Source: Pseudolactococcus laudensis
GTDB lineage: Bacteria; Bacillota; Bacilli; Lactobacillales; Streptococcaceae
Assembly: GCF_013449735.1 (NCBI RefSeq)
Contig: NZ_JACBNY010000003.1
Location: 113,861-177,860 of the forward strand
Length of the DNA: 64,000 nucleotides
Direction of reading: 5' to 3'
The notes beneath the pieces were generated by a model. It was not told where the DNA came from and searched no databases. It saw only the letters and a program-made list of their open reading frames with translations. The translations under genes were made by a program, and so were the position numbers. Shown here piece by piece: positions 25,991-33,614 of the stretch. Numbering within the stretch: position 1 is the stretch's first letter; each line of letters opens with the position of its first letter.

Positions 25991-26877
25991 TGAATCCTAA
26001 AAAAGTTGATAAAATGGCAACAAGTGTCCTCTATATTATTTCTGGCATTATCGTCGTCATTCTGGCCTCTTTATTGCTATATATTCTCGTTCGAGGGTTG
26101 CCGCATATTTCTTGGCATTTCTTGACAAGTCCCTCAAAAGCCTATGAAGCAGGTGGCGGGATTGGTATTCAGCTCTTTAACAGTATCTTCTTACTTGTGA
26201 TTACGATGATTATTTCATTTCCATTGTCACTTGGTGCTGGCATCTATCTTTCTGAATATGCCAACCAAAAATCTTGGGTAACTAACTTGGTTAGAACATC
26301 GATTGAAATCTTGAGCTCACTTCCTTCAGTAGTCGTTGGTTTGTTTGGTTTCTTGATCTTCGTTGTTCAATTTGGCTATGGTTTCTCAATTATCTCAGGT
26401 GCTTTAGCCTTGACTGTCTTTAACCTCCCTTTGATGACGCGTAATGTCGAAGAATCGCTAAAAGCGGTGCATCATACGCAACGTGAAGGCGGCTTAGCTC
26501 TGGGCTTGTCGCGGTGGGAAACAGTATTACACGTGATTGTACCAGAAGCCTTGCCTGGTATCGTGACAGGCGTTGTCTTGTCATCTGGTCGTATCTTCGG
26601 GGAAGCAGCAGCGCTCATCTATACAGCTGGTCAATCTGCCCCTGCCCTTGACTGGTCAAACTGGAATCCAATGTCAGTTAGCTCACCAATTTCTATTTTC
26701 CGTCAAGCAGAAACTTTGGCTGTCCATATCTGGAAAGTCAACGGTGAAGGCACTGTACCAGATGGTGCAGCAGTCTCTGCAGGTGCAAGTGCTGTCCTCA
26801 TTATCTTTGTTCTTTTGTTTAATTTCGGTGCACGCTTTATCGGCAAGAAAATTCATAGCAAATTGACAGCATCGTAA
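25990..26877 (+). CDS. pstA: Phosphate ABC permease PstA
   Basis: A 295-residue six-helix permease with family motifs GGIGIQLFNSIFLL, LGAGIYLSEYA, SIEILSSLPSVVVGLFGFLIFV and the coupling loop REGGLALGLSRWETVLHVIVPEALPGI. It forms the phosphate channel with PstC and is energised by PstB. It starts inside the pstC stop codon, so translation is coupled. Confidence 0.94.
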   Translation: MNPKKVDKMATSVLYIISGIIVVILASLLLYILVRGLPHISWHFLTSPSKAYEAGGGIGIQLFNSIFLLVITMIISFPLSLGAGIYLSEYANQKSWVTNLVRTSIEILSSLPSVVVGLFGFLIFVVQFGYGFSIISGALALTVFNLPLMTRNVEESLKAVHHTQREGGLALGLSRWETVLHVIVPEALPGIVTGVVLSSGRIFGEAAALIYTAGQSAPALDWSNWNPMSVSSPISIFRQAETLAVHIWKVNGEGTVPDGAAVSAGASAVLIIFVLLFNFGARFIGKKIHSKLTAS

Positions 26878-26917
26878 AACAGGAAAATGAAACAGGAAGA
26901 AAGGAAATGACGATATA

Positions 26918-27721
26918 ATGGCAACTTATGATTGGCAAGAACGTCATATCATTGGTCTTGATGGCCATGAAATTGCCCTTGAAACAAAAGATTTACATGT
27001 CTACTACGGTAGCAATGAATCGATCAAGGGAATTGATATGAAGTTTGAAAAAAATAAAATTACTGCTTTGATTGGACCTTCTGGTTCTGGTAAATCAACT
27101 TATCTGCGTAGTTTGAATCGAATGAATGATACGATTGCGATTGCAAAAGTAACAGGTGAGATTAACTATCAGGGTGTTGATGTGAACAAAGAAAACGTCA
27201 ATGTTTATGAAATGCGTAAGCATGTTGGCATGGTTTTCCAACGTCCCAATCCTTTTTCAAAATCAATTTATCGTAATATTACCTTTGCGCTTGAGCGTCA
27301 AGGTATTAAAGATAAGAAAACACTAGATGAGATTGTTGAAACGTCTCTAAAACAAGCGGCACTTTGGGATCAGGTGAAGGACGACTTAGATAAGTCAGCC
27401 CTGGCACTTTCGGGTGGTCAGCAACAGCGTTTGTGTATCGCGCGTGCGATTGCGGTTAAGCCAGATATTTTATTGATGGATGAACCAGCATCAGCACTAG
27501 ACCCAATTTCAACGATGCAGCTAGAAGAAACGATGATGGCACTCAAAGAAAATTATACAATCATTATCGTGACGCATAATATGCAACAAGCAGCGCGTGC
27601 AAGTGATTATACTGGATTTTTCTATTCAGGTGATTTAATCGAGTACGATAAGACGGCAAAAATCTTTACGCGTCCTGAGCTTAAATCTACTGGGGATTAT
27701 GTATCAGGACATTTCGGTTAA
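26918..27721 (+). CDS. pstB: Phosphate ABC ATPase PstB, copy 1
   Basis: The 267-residue ATPase has Walker [21 protein letters not shown]-loop VFQRPNPF, signature [33 protein letters not shown] and the H-loop IIVTHNMQQAARASD. The N-terminal extension of about 20 residues is usual for the longer PstB type. A second PstB gene follows; the two may work as a heterodimer or as alternatives. Confidence 0.94.
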   Translation: MATYDWQERHIIGLDGHEIALETKDLHVYYGSNESIKGIDMKFEKNKITALIGPSGSGKSTYLRSLNRMNDTIAIAKVTGEINYQGVDVNKENVNVYEMRKHVGMVFQRPNPFSKSIYRNITFALERQGIKDKKTLDEIVETSLKQAALWDQVKDDLDKSALALSGGQQQRLCIARAIAVKPDILLMDEPASALDPISTMQLEETMMALKENYTIIIVTHNMQQAARASDYTGFFYSGDLIEYDKTAKIFTRPELKSTGDYVSGHFG

Positions 27722-27724
27722 AAT

Positions 27725-27782
27725 GTTGGGACGCATGGTTGAAGGCTTTAAGATGTCAAGATACTAATAGTGCGCCTAACCA
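27725..27782 (+). other. Intercistronic stem between the two pstB genes
   Basis: GTTGGGACGCA near 27725 can pair with TGCGCCTAAC near 27772 with one bulge and G-U pairs. No T-run follows. Confidence 0.35.
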
Positions 27783-27801
27783 ATAAGATTAAGGAAACAT
27801 T

Positions 27802-28560
27802 ATGACAGAACCTATTTTACAAGTGAAAAATTTATCGCTTTTCTATGGCAAAAAGCAATCATTATTTGATATCAACATGGATTTTTATCCGGGTGAGATC
27901 ACTGCCTTGATTGGACCGTCAGGATCAGGAAAATCGACGCTTTTGCGCTCAATTAATCGGATGAATGATTTAGTTCCCTCAGCTAAAGTGACGGGTAAAA
28001 TCATGTATAAAGATGGCGATATTTATAGCTCAAAAACAGATATGGTTGAGCTGCGTAAGGAAATCGGCATGGTTTTCCAACAGCCTAACCCGTTTCCGTT
28101 TTCTATCTATGAAAATGTGATTTACGGCTTGCGGCTTAAAGGTGTGAAGGACAAGGCGATTTTAGATGAAGCAGTTGAGGAATCATTGAAGGCTGCTAAT
28201 ATTTGGGATGAGGTCAAGGATAAGCTGCATTGTTCAGCGCTTGGTCTCTCAGGTGGTCAGCAGCAGCGTGTTTGTATTGCTCGGGTTCTAGCTGTCAATC
28301 CTGATATTCTCTTGCTAGATGAGCCGACATCCGCACTCGATCCAATTTCTTCTGGTAAAATTGAGACCATGCTGTTAGACTTAAAAGAGAGATATACGAT
28401 TTTAATCGTGACACACTCAATGCAACAAGCTAGTCGAATTTCTGATCGGACAGCCTTTTTCTTAAATGGTGAACTGATCGAGTACGATAAAACTAAGAAA
28501 ATTTTCTTGGATCCAAAAGAACAGTCAACATCGGACTATGTGACGGGTAAATTTGGTTGA
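27802..28560 (+). CDS. pstB: Phosphate ABC ATPase PstB, copy 2
   Basis: A 252-residue PstB with Walker [21 protein letters not shown]-loop [16 protein letters not shown], signature [16 protein letters not shown], Walker [14 protein letters not shown] and the H-loop [16 protein letters not shown]. It is clearly related to but distinct from copy 1 throughout. AAGGAAAC precedes the ATG. Double pstB genes are common in streptococci and lactococci. Confidence 0.94.
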   Translation: MTEPILQVKNLSLFYGKKQSLFDINMDFYPGEITALIGPSGSGKSTLLRSINRMNDLVPSAKVTGKIMYKDGDIYSSKTDMVELRKEIGMVFQQPNPFPFSIYENVIYGLRLKGVKDKAILDEAVEESLKAANIWDEVKDKLHCSALGLSGGQQQRVCIARVLAVNPDILLLDEPTSALDPISSGKIETMLLDLKERYTILIVTHSMQQASRISDRTAFFLNGELIEYDKTKKIFLDPKEQSTSDYVTGKFG

Positions 28561-28578
28561 GCGTTGTATCATTATACG
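28560..28578 (+). other. Intercistronic hairpin before phoU
   Basis: AGCGT and ACGCT pair around a short loop directly after the second pstB stop. It is weak but matches the hairpins in the other gaps of this operon. Confidence 0.3.
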
Positions 28579-28623
28579 CTGACTTTAAAACTTGTCTAAA
28601 AGACCTATTAAGAAAGGAATGAT

Positions 28624-29277
28624 ATGTTAAGAACACAATTTGAAGAAGAACTTAATAAACTGCACAACCAGTTTTATTCGATGGGCACGCAAGTGTCTGC
28701 TCAAGTCAACCGTTCTGTCCGTGCTTTCGTTAGTCATGATCGTGATTTGGCAGAAGAAGTGATTGAAGCTGACCAACAAATCAATGATCAAGAAACAAAA
28801 TTGGAAACTAAGTCATTAGAAATGATCGCTTTACAACAACCCGTTTCTCATGATTTGCGGACGATTATTACTGTTTTGAAAGCCTCTTCAGACTTAGAAC
28901 GTATGGGTGACCATGCAGTTTCTATCGCCAAAGCAACGATTAGCCTGAAAGGTGAAGAACGTATTCATGTCGTTGAAGAAGATATTTCACTCATGGGTGA
29001 ACGTGTTAAATCAATCGTGGATGCGGCACTTAACGCTTACATTCAAGGTGATGCTGAACGTGCGCGAGAAATTGCACTCTGGGATGACACAGTTGACCAA
29101 ATGTACGGCGAAATTCAAAATAAGACATTATCAGCTATGGAAGAAAACAAAGAAACGATTACAACAGGTAAAGATTACTTGTTGACAATCATGTACTTGA
29201 AACGGATCAGCGACTACGCTAAAAATCTGTGCGAGTGGATTGTTTATCTGAAAACTGGTAAGATTGTTGAATTATAA
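28624..29277 (+). CDS. phoU: Phosphate transport regulator PhoU
   Basis: The 217-residue all-helical protein has two PhoU repeats, seen in LIALQQPVSHDLRTIITVLKASSDLERMGDHAVSIAK and TGKDYLLTIMYLKRISDYAKNLCEWIVYL. PhoU links the Pst transporter to the phosphate-sensing kinase and restrains uptake. AAGAAAGGAATG provides the ribosome site. It is the last gene of the pst operon. No phosphate two-component system lies in this window. Confidence 0.95.
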   Translation: MLRTQFEEELNKLHNQFYSMGTQVSAQVNRSVRAFVSHDRDLAEEVIEADQQINDQETKLETKSLEMIALQQPVSHDLRTIITVLKASSDLERMGDHAVSIAKATISLKGEERIHVVEEDISLMGERVKSIVDAALNAYIQGDAERAREIALWDDTVDQMYGEIQNKTLSAMEENKETITTGKDYLLTIMYLKRISDYAKNLCEWIVYLKTGKIVEL

Positions 29278-29290
29278 AATTCAAAAGAAT

Positions 29291-29329
29291 AACACAATTG
29301 TTTTGTACTCAGAGCAGTTGTGTTTTTTT
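29291..29329 (+). terminator. Terminator of the pst operon
   Basis: AACACAATTG pairs with CAGTTGTGTT (one G-U pair), followed by a run of T. Confidence 0.8.
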
Positions 29330-29461
29330 GTATTGTTTTTTATCAGTTGTCAATTTTTGATGTAATTGTATGATTTATTAGGCCGTAAAAGCTGTTTTCG
29401 ACTTTAGTTTATGATAAAATAACAGATAGCTCAATCAGCGATTAAGGGGTAAGGATAGGAC

Positions 29462-30568
29462 ATGGTAGCGAATTTACATCGAATTATTAGGGATAAAACA
29501 TTTTTAGTGACCTTGTTTTTAGCAGTTCTGGCTTTAAGCCTAGGCACTGTTCATCTAAGCGATATTGATTTGAAAACGATTCTCGCTTTGCTCAGTCTCA
29601 TGGTCACGATTGCGATTTATGAGAAGTTGCATCTGCTCAGGTATATCGCAAATGTCATTATCGAAAAATGTCAGTCGATTAGGGCGATTGTTATGGTGAT
29701 TTTGCTCTTTTCCTTTTTTGGTGCCATGCTGTTTACCAATGATGTGGCGATTTTGACACTGATTCCGATTGTTTTTAATATCAGAAAGCAGGTCAAACTA
29801 CCGACGATTGGGGTGGTGAGTTTGATGACGGTTTACGCCAATCTTGGTAGTGCTATGACGCCCTTTGGTAATCCTCAAAATCTTTATTTGGTATCTTATT
29901 TTCATTTGGATATCTTGGCTTTTTTGAAGCTGTCGCTACCGATTGGCTTCATCAGTTTGGCGACGTTGTTTATCGTTTTGTTTGGCTTTTCAAAAGCTAA
30001 AATAGGAGTTGTTAAAACACCACATATTGACATCTATCTCAAGCAAGTGGTTGTTTTAGGTGTCACAACTTTTGTTGTCCTATTGGGTGTCTTGTCAGTT
30101 ATCTCAATTTGGTTTGCTTTGGTTGCTAGTTTGGCCTGTGCTATCTGGATTAAGGGAGAGATTGTAGCAGAAGTGGACTACGGCATTATTTTGACCTTTA
30201 TCAACTTCTTTATCATCGTCGGTGCGGTCAGTCGAATTCCCTTGATTCATGATTTTCTGTCGACTTATATGACGCATAACAGTTCAGTCTTTGCGTCTTC
30301 GGTTGGCATGAGTCAAGTCATTAGTAATGTCCCTGCTGCAGTGCTCCTGTCTAAGTTTACAGATCACGTGGCGCCTCTCTATATAGGTGTTACCGTTGGT
30401 GGTCTTGGGACTTTCATCGCCTCTCTGGCCAATCTCCTTGCGCTCAGACAGTATCAGGCATTTGCTCATGATGGTACGGTCAAAAAATTTGTGCGTCAAT
30501 TTACCTTGATTAATGTGATCTACCTTGTTGTGTTTTTCGGTATCGGATTTGTTTTAGTGACAATTTAA
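29462..30568 (+). CDS. Anion permease of the citrate/ArsB-NhaD (ion transporter) superfamily
   Basis: The 368-residue protein has about ten hydrophobic helices and the internal pattern TNDVAILTLIPIVF (near 98-111) and GSAMTPFGNPQNLYLVSYF (near 136-154), the conserved helix breaks of CitMHS/ArsB-type carriers. Substrates in this superfamily include citrate, other carboxylates, arsenite and sodium, and none can be singled out. GGGGTAAGG lies before the ATG. It stands alone between the phoU terminator and the marR promoter. Confidence 0.7.
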   Translation: MVANLHRIIRDKTFLVTLFLAVLALSLGTVHLSDIDLKTILALLSLMVTIAIYEKLHLLRYIANVIIEKCQSIRAIVMVILLFSFFGAMLFTNDVAILTLIPIVFNIRKQVKLPTIGVVSLMTVYANLGSAMTPFGNPQNLYLVSYFHLDILAFLKLSLPIGFISLATLFIVLFGFSKAKIGVVKTPHIDIYLKQVVVLGVTTFVVLLGVLSVISIWFALVASLACAIWIKGEIVAEVDYGIILTFINFFIIVGAVSRIPLIHDFLSTYMTHNSSVFASSVGMSQVISNVPAAVLLSKFTDHVAPLYIGVTVGGLGTFIASLANLLALRQYQAFAHDGTVKKFVRQFTLINVIYLVVFFGIGFVLVTI

Positions 30569-30586
30569 TTTTTCGAGTTAAATGTC

Positions 30587-30615
30587 TTTACAAAAAATAG
30601 GGCACATGGTAATAT
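30587..30615 (+). promoter_or_regulatory. Promoter of the marR operon
   Basis: TTTACA (30587-30592), a 17-base spacer and TAATAT (30610-30615). Confidence 0.6.
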
Positions 30616-30645
30616 TGACTTATCAACTGTTGACCGGTCAATAAT
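30613..30645. promoter_or_regulatory. Candidate MarR operator
   Basis: TTGACCGGTCAA (30630-30641) is a perfect 12-bp palindrome just after the predicted start. A further TATTGAC (30613) mirrors the GTCAATA at its right side. This is a usual autorepression site. Confidence 0.5.
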
Positions 30646-30668
30646 AGTTGGAGAAGGGAGAGATAGCC

Positions 30669-31076
30669 TTGACACTTGTCAATAAAAGTAAGCTACTCTA
30701 TCAATTAAAGTTAGCCAATCAGGAATTGGTTAGCCGATTTGAAAAGAGTACTGGTTTTAGTATTACGCGATATGAAATGCTCTTATTTATCAATGCGCAG
30801 GGACCTTGTTCGCAAACGCAATTGCAACATGAGTTGGGAATCGATCGCGCGGCTGTGACTCGTCATCTCAAACGACTACAGGATTTATCCTATGTCACAC
30901 GTAAACGAAATGATCTCAACAATCGTGAAGTTTATGTTCAGATTACTGATCTTGCTCAAAAAGAACTGGCTAACTGTGAGCAGCACCATGAGTCCTTGGA
31001 AAAGGACTTGTACTTTGGGCTTAGTGATGAAGAAGAAGCGCAACTCTTAACCTTATTAAATAAAATAACTAAATGA
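30669..31076 (+). CDS. MarR-family transcriptional regulator
   Basis: With the TTG start at 30669 (GGAGAAGGGAGA six bases upstream) the product is 135 residues. The winged helix-turn-helix spans about 35-100: RYEMLLFINAQGPCSQTQLQHELGIDRAAVTRHLKRLQDLSYVTRKRNDLNNREVYVQIT. Helices at both ends form the dimer. MarR proteins usually repress their own operon and are released by small aromatic or oxidising molecules. Here the operon continues with a nitroreductase and a DUF1304 protein, suggesting a response to quinones, nitroaromatics or electrophiles. Confidence 0.87.
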   Translation: MTLVNKSKLLYQLKLANQELVSRFEKSTGFSITRYEMLLFINAQGPCSQTQLQHELGIDRAAVTRHLKRLQDLSYVTRKRNDLNNREVYVQITDLAQKELANCEQHHESLEKDLYFGLSDEEEAQLLTLLNKITK

Positions 31077-31089
31077 AAGAAGCTATATA

Positions 31090-31725
31090 ATGACAACTTT
31101 AAAAAATAATGATTTTTCAGATATCGCCTACAACAGAAAATCAATCCGTGTTTACGATGAGACGGTTAAAATTTCTCAGGAAGAAATGTTGGAAATGATT
31201 GAGGAGGCTACACTTGCACCTTCTTCAGTGAATATGCAACCTTGGCGTTTTGTTATCGTTGAAAGCGATGAAGAAAAAGCTAATTTAAAACCACTCATTC
31301 GTTTCAACACACGTCAAAATGATACATCATCTGCTATGATTTTGATTTTTGGTGATATGTTATGTTATGAATTTGGTGAAGAAATCTATGACAAAGCTGT
31401 TGCAGAAGGCAAAATGTCACAAGAAGTGCGCGACCAACAAATTGGTGCAATCATTCCTTACTACAAAAACTTCACGAAAGCGCAAATGAACGATGTTGTT
31501 AAAATCGACTCTAGTTTGGCTGCTATGCAATTGATGTTGAGCGCGCGTGCACATGGTTATGACACTAATCCAATTGGTGGTTTTGAAGCAGATCAATTGG
31601 CGGCAGCATTTGGTTTGGATCCTGAACGTTTTGTACCAGTTATGGTGCTTTCTATCGGGAAAGCAGCAGAGGTCGGTTATGATTCAGTTCGCTTAGCTGC
31701 TGATAAATTTACAACATTTAAATAA
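31090..31725 (+). CDS. Nitroreductase-family FMN oxidoreductase
   Basis: A 211-residue flavoenzyme with the family FMN motifs RKSIRVYD (near residue 16), EEATLAPSSVNMQPWRFVIVE and the C-terminal GGFEADQLAAAFGLDPERFVPVMVLSIGK. Members reduce nitro compounds and quinones with NAD(P)H. It follows the MarR gene by 13 bases and is followed 28 bases later by the DUF1304 gene, so the three are one transcription unit. The natural substrate is unknown. Confidence 0.88.
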   Translation: MTTLKNNDFSDIAYNRKSIRVYDETVKISQEEMLEMIEEATLAPSSVNMQPWRFVIVESDEEKANLKPLIRFNTRQNDTSSAMILIFGDMLCYEFGEEIYDKAVAEGKMSQEVRDQQIGAIIPYYKNFTKAQMNDVVKIDSSLAAMQLMLSARAHGYDTNPIGGFEADQLAAAFGLDPERFVPVMVLSIGKAAEVGYDSVRLAADKFTTFK

Positions 31726-31753
31726 ACATATCATCTAAAAGGGGAAAATTAAA

Positions 31754-32119
31754 ATGACTATTTTATCTACTATACTCGCTACTTTGGTTGCGCTTGAATT
31801 CTTTTACATTATGTATATTGAAACAATCGCAACAACTTCAGACGCAACAAGTCGTATTTTCAACATCGCCAAAAATGATTTGAAAAACGAGACAATTAAT
31901 GTTCTCTTGAAAAACCAAGGTGTTTACAATGGTTTGATTGGCTTGGGACTGCTTTACAGTGTCTATCTATCATCAGCATCACTTGAAATAACACGCCTCA
32001 TCTTGATTTACATCATTCTTGTTGCACTCTATGGTAGCGTGACTAGCAATAAAAAAATCATTTTGACCCAAGGTGGTCTAGCGATTCTCGCTTTGATTGC
32101 AACATTTCTAAATTTTTAA
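31754..32119 (+). CDS. DUF1304 membrane protein
   Basis: The 121-residue protein has four hydrophobic helices and the family features ALEFFYIMYIE near the start and NQGVYNGLIGLGLLYS in the middle. DUF1304 proteins are small integral membrane proteins of unknown function and often sit beside MarR regulators or oxidoreductases, as here. AAGGGGAAA precedes the ATG. Confidence 0.75.
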   Translation: MTILSTILATLVALEFFYIMYIETIATTSDATSRIFNIAKNDLKNETINVLLKNQGVYNGLIGLGLLYSVYLSSASLEITRLILIYIILVALYGSVTSNKKIILTQGGLAILALIATFLNF

Positions 32120-32133
32120 GCAACATTTTTTCT

Positions 32134-32156
32134 AAAAGCACTGAGGTGCTTTTTTT
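32134..32156 (+). terminator. Terminator of the marR operon
   Basis: AAAAGCAC, TGAG loop and GTGCTTTT followed by T bases. Confidence 0.85.
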
Positions 32157-32256
32157 GATTTCCCCAATTTCTCCTGAAATATGGTAGAATATGGAGGAAA
32201 AAAGTTGCGTTTACGCAGACAGTCAAACCAAAAATAACTGAGAACATGAGGTAAAA

Positions 32257-32853
32257 ATGGAAAGTATAGAAAAGTATGTCGCATTTGACTTGGAATTTAA
32301 TACAGTAGATGATATTGAACATCTGATTCAAGTATCGGCAGTTCGATTTGACAATGGTAATGAAACGGCAGATTTCGATGCTTTTGTTTATTCGGATGTG
32401 CCACTTAACTCTTTTGTTGTCGGGTTGACAGGCATTACGCAAGAAAAGGTTTTGACGGCAGATAAGGCAGAAACCGTCTTAGCAGACTTGAAAACTTTTA
32501 TTGGGGACTTACCTGTTATTGGCTATAATGCCAATAAATCTGACCTACCGATACTACTTACGAATGGTCTCGATTTGACCTACGCTTATGCTTTAGACGT
32601 CTATGAAATTGCTGATAGCATGCGCGACAATAAACTGCATGGGATGAAGAACTTCCAGTTAAAATCTATAGCTGAATTTTTCAATGTCGCTGAGAAAAAT
32701 GCGCACAATGCCTTAGCCGATGCTAGAATGACGGCGCGTGTTTATGAGGCTATGAAAGATACACAAGAAGCTGAAAAACTGTTAAGTAAGCAAAACGAAA
32801 AAGAGATTAACGATGACGATAATCCCTTTGCTGGTTTGGCTGGTTTATTTTAA
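32257..32853 (+). CDS. DnaQ-like 3'-5' exonuclease (DEDDh)
   Basis: The 198-residue protein has the exonuclease motifs FDLEFNTVDD (Exo I, D and E), GYNANKSDLPIL (Exo II region) and HNALADARMTARVYEAM (Exo III with histidine and aspartate). The fold is that of the proofreading epsilon subunit, but the protein is separate from polymerase and has a short acidic tail ending NPFAGLAGLF. It probably trims DNA or RNA in repair. It converges on the tetR gene, and the two stop codons overlap by four bases. Confidence 0.82.
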   Translation: MESIEKYVAFDLEFNTVDDIEHLIQVSAVRFDNGNETADFDAFVYSDVPLNSFVVGLTGITQEKVLTADKAETVLADLKTFIGDLPVIGYNANKSDLPILLTNGLDLTYAYALDVYEIADSMRDNKLHGMKNFQLKSIAEFFNVAEKNAHNALADARMTARVYEAMKDTQEAEKLLSKQNEKEINDDDNPFAGLAGLF

Positions 32854-33386
32854 AAATGGCCCACAATCGCAATTAAGGTGTCCGTAATTTCTTTCGGACT
32901 TTCTTTTTTTCCACGCTTAATCCACAATTGGACCATTCCGAAAATAGCATGGGCAGAATAGGTAGTTTGGTAGTCAATCCTAATCTGATCAAGTTTTTTC
33001 GGCCCTAAATGTGTTGGAATGACTGTTTTTAATAAGGCTTTCAATTTTTGACGGAGGAAGATATGAATTTCTCGAGTGCCATTTTCAGAAAGTAAAGCGG
33101 ATAGAACAGATTCTTGATAAAGAAAATCAAAAATTTCAAAGATGGCATTGTGTACATCCGTACCGTTTTGATCAAAAATTGTTTCAACTTTAGTGAAAAA
33201 AACACTCTGATATTGATCAATCATCTCATACTTATCTTGATAATGAGTGTAAAAGCTAGAGCGACTAATTCCTGCACGTTTGACTAATTCTGTTGTTGTA
33301 ATTTGGTCAAACGTTTTTTCTTTGAGTAAGTCGCTCATTGCCATTTCAATGGATCGACGGGTTTTAGTAATTCGAATATCAGTCAT
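32850..33386 (-). CDS. TetR-family regulator, divergent from yhgE
   Basis: With the ATG at 33386 the product is 178 residues and starts MTDIRITKTRRSIEMAMSDLL. The helix-turn-helix follows as TTTELVKRAGISRSSFYTHYQDKYEMI. The C-terminal part with LREKL-like and GMVQLWIKRGKKESP segments fits the TetR_C_8/DhaS-like group common beside membrane-protein genes. An upstream ATG at 33452 is possible but adds residues unlike the family, and AAAGG serves the start at 33386. The gene is divergent from yhgE, with two matching operator-like sites between them, so it most likely represses itself and yhgE. Confidence 0.85.
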   Translation of the reverse strand: MTDIRITKTRRSIEMAMSDLLKEKTFDQITTTELVKRAGISRSSFYTHYQDKYEMIDQYQSVFFTKVETIFDQNGTDVHNAIFEIFDFLYQESVLSALLSENGTREIHIFLRQKLKALLKTVIPTHLGPKKLDQIRIDYQTTYSAHAIFGMVQLWIKRGKKESPKEITDTLIAIVGHF

Positions 33387-33424
33387 GATGAAAGCCTTTT
33401 CTATAAATTTTTTAAAACAATAAT

Positions 33425-33437
33425 GAACAGAGTGTCC
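33425..33437. promoter_or_regulatory. TetR operator candidate 1 (tetR side)
   Basis: GAACAGAGTGTCC is an inverted repeat of the form G(A/G)ACA-N3-TGTCC in the leader of the tetR gene. Confidence 0.5.
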
Positions 33438-33456
33438 ATTTTCTTGTATCAAATAC

Positions 33457-33484
33457 TTGATATCTCATCTACAAGTATTATAAT
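33457..33484 (+). promoter_or_regulatory. yhgE promoter inside an inverted repeat
   Basis: TTGATA (33457-33462), a 16-base spacer and TATAAT (33479-33484). The flanking ATACTTG and CAAGTAT are mirror copies that bracket the spacer. Confidence 0.55.
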
Positions 33485-33499
33485 AAAAAATATAAATAA

Positions 33500-33512
33500 A
33501 GACAAGGTGTCC
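33500..33512. promoter_or_regulatory. TetR operator candidate 2 (yhgE side)
   Basis: AGACAAGGTGTCC repeats the pattern of candidate 1 about 75 bases away, just after the predicted yhgE transcription start. Confidence 0.5.
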
Positions 33513-33614
33513 AAAAAAAACAAGATACTGAAAGTGGTACGATGGAGTCGTAAACTTTTTTAAAAAATATCTTTTTAAAGAAGTTAGCTAGAAGTTCAAT
33601 TAAAGGAGATAGTA

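Noticed and set aside
26918..28560. The two pstB genes (and two pstS genes) as assembly duplicates
   Set aside because: The copies differ throughout in DNA and protein sequence and have different spacers, so they are genuine paralogues.
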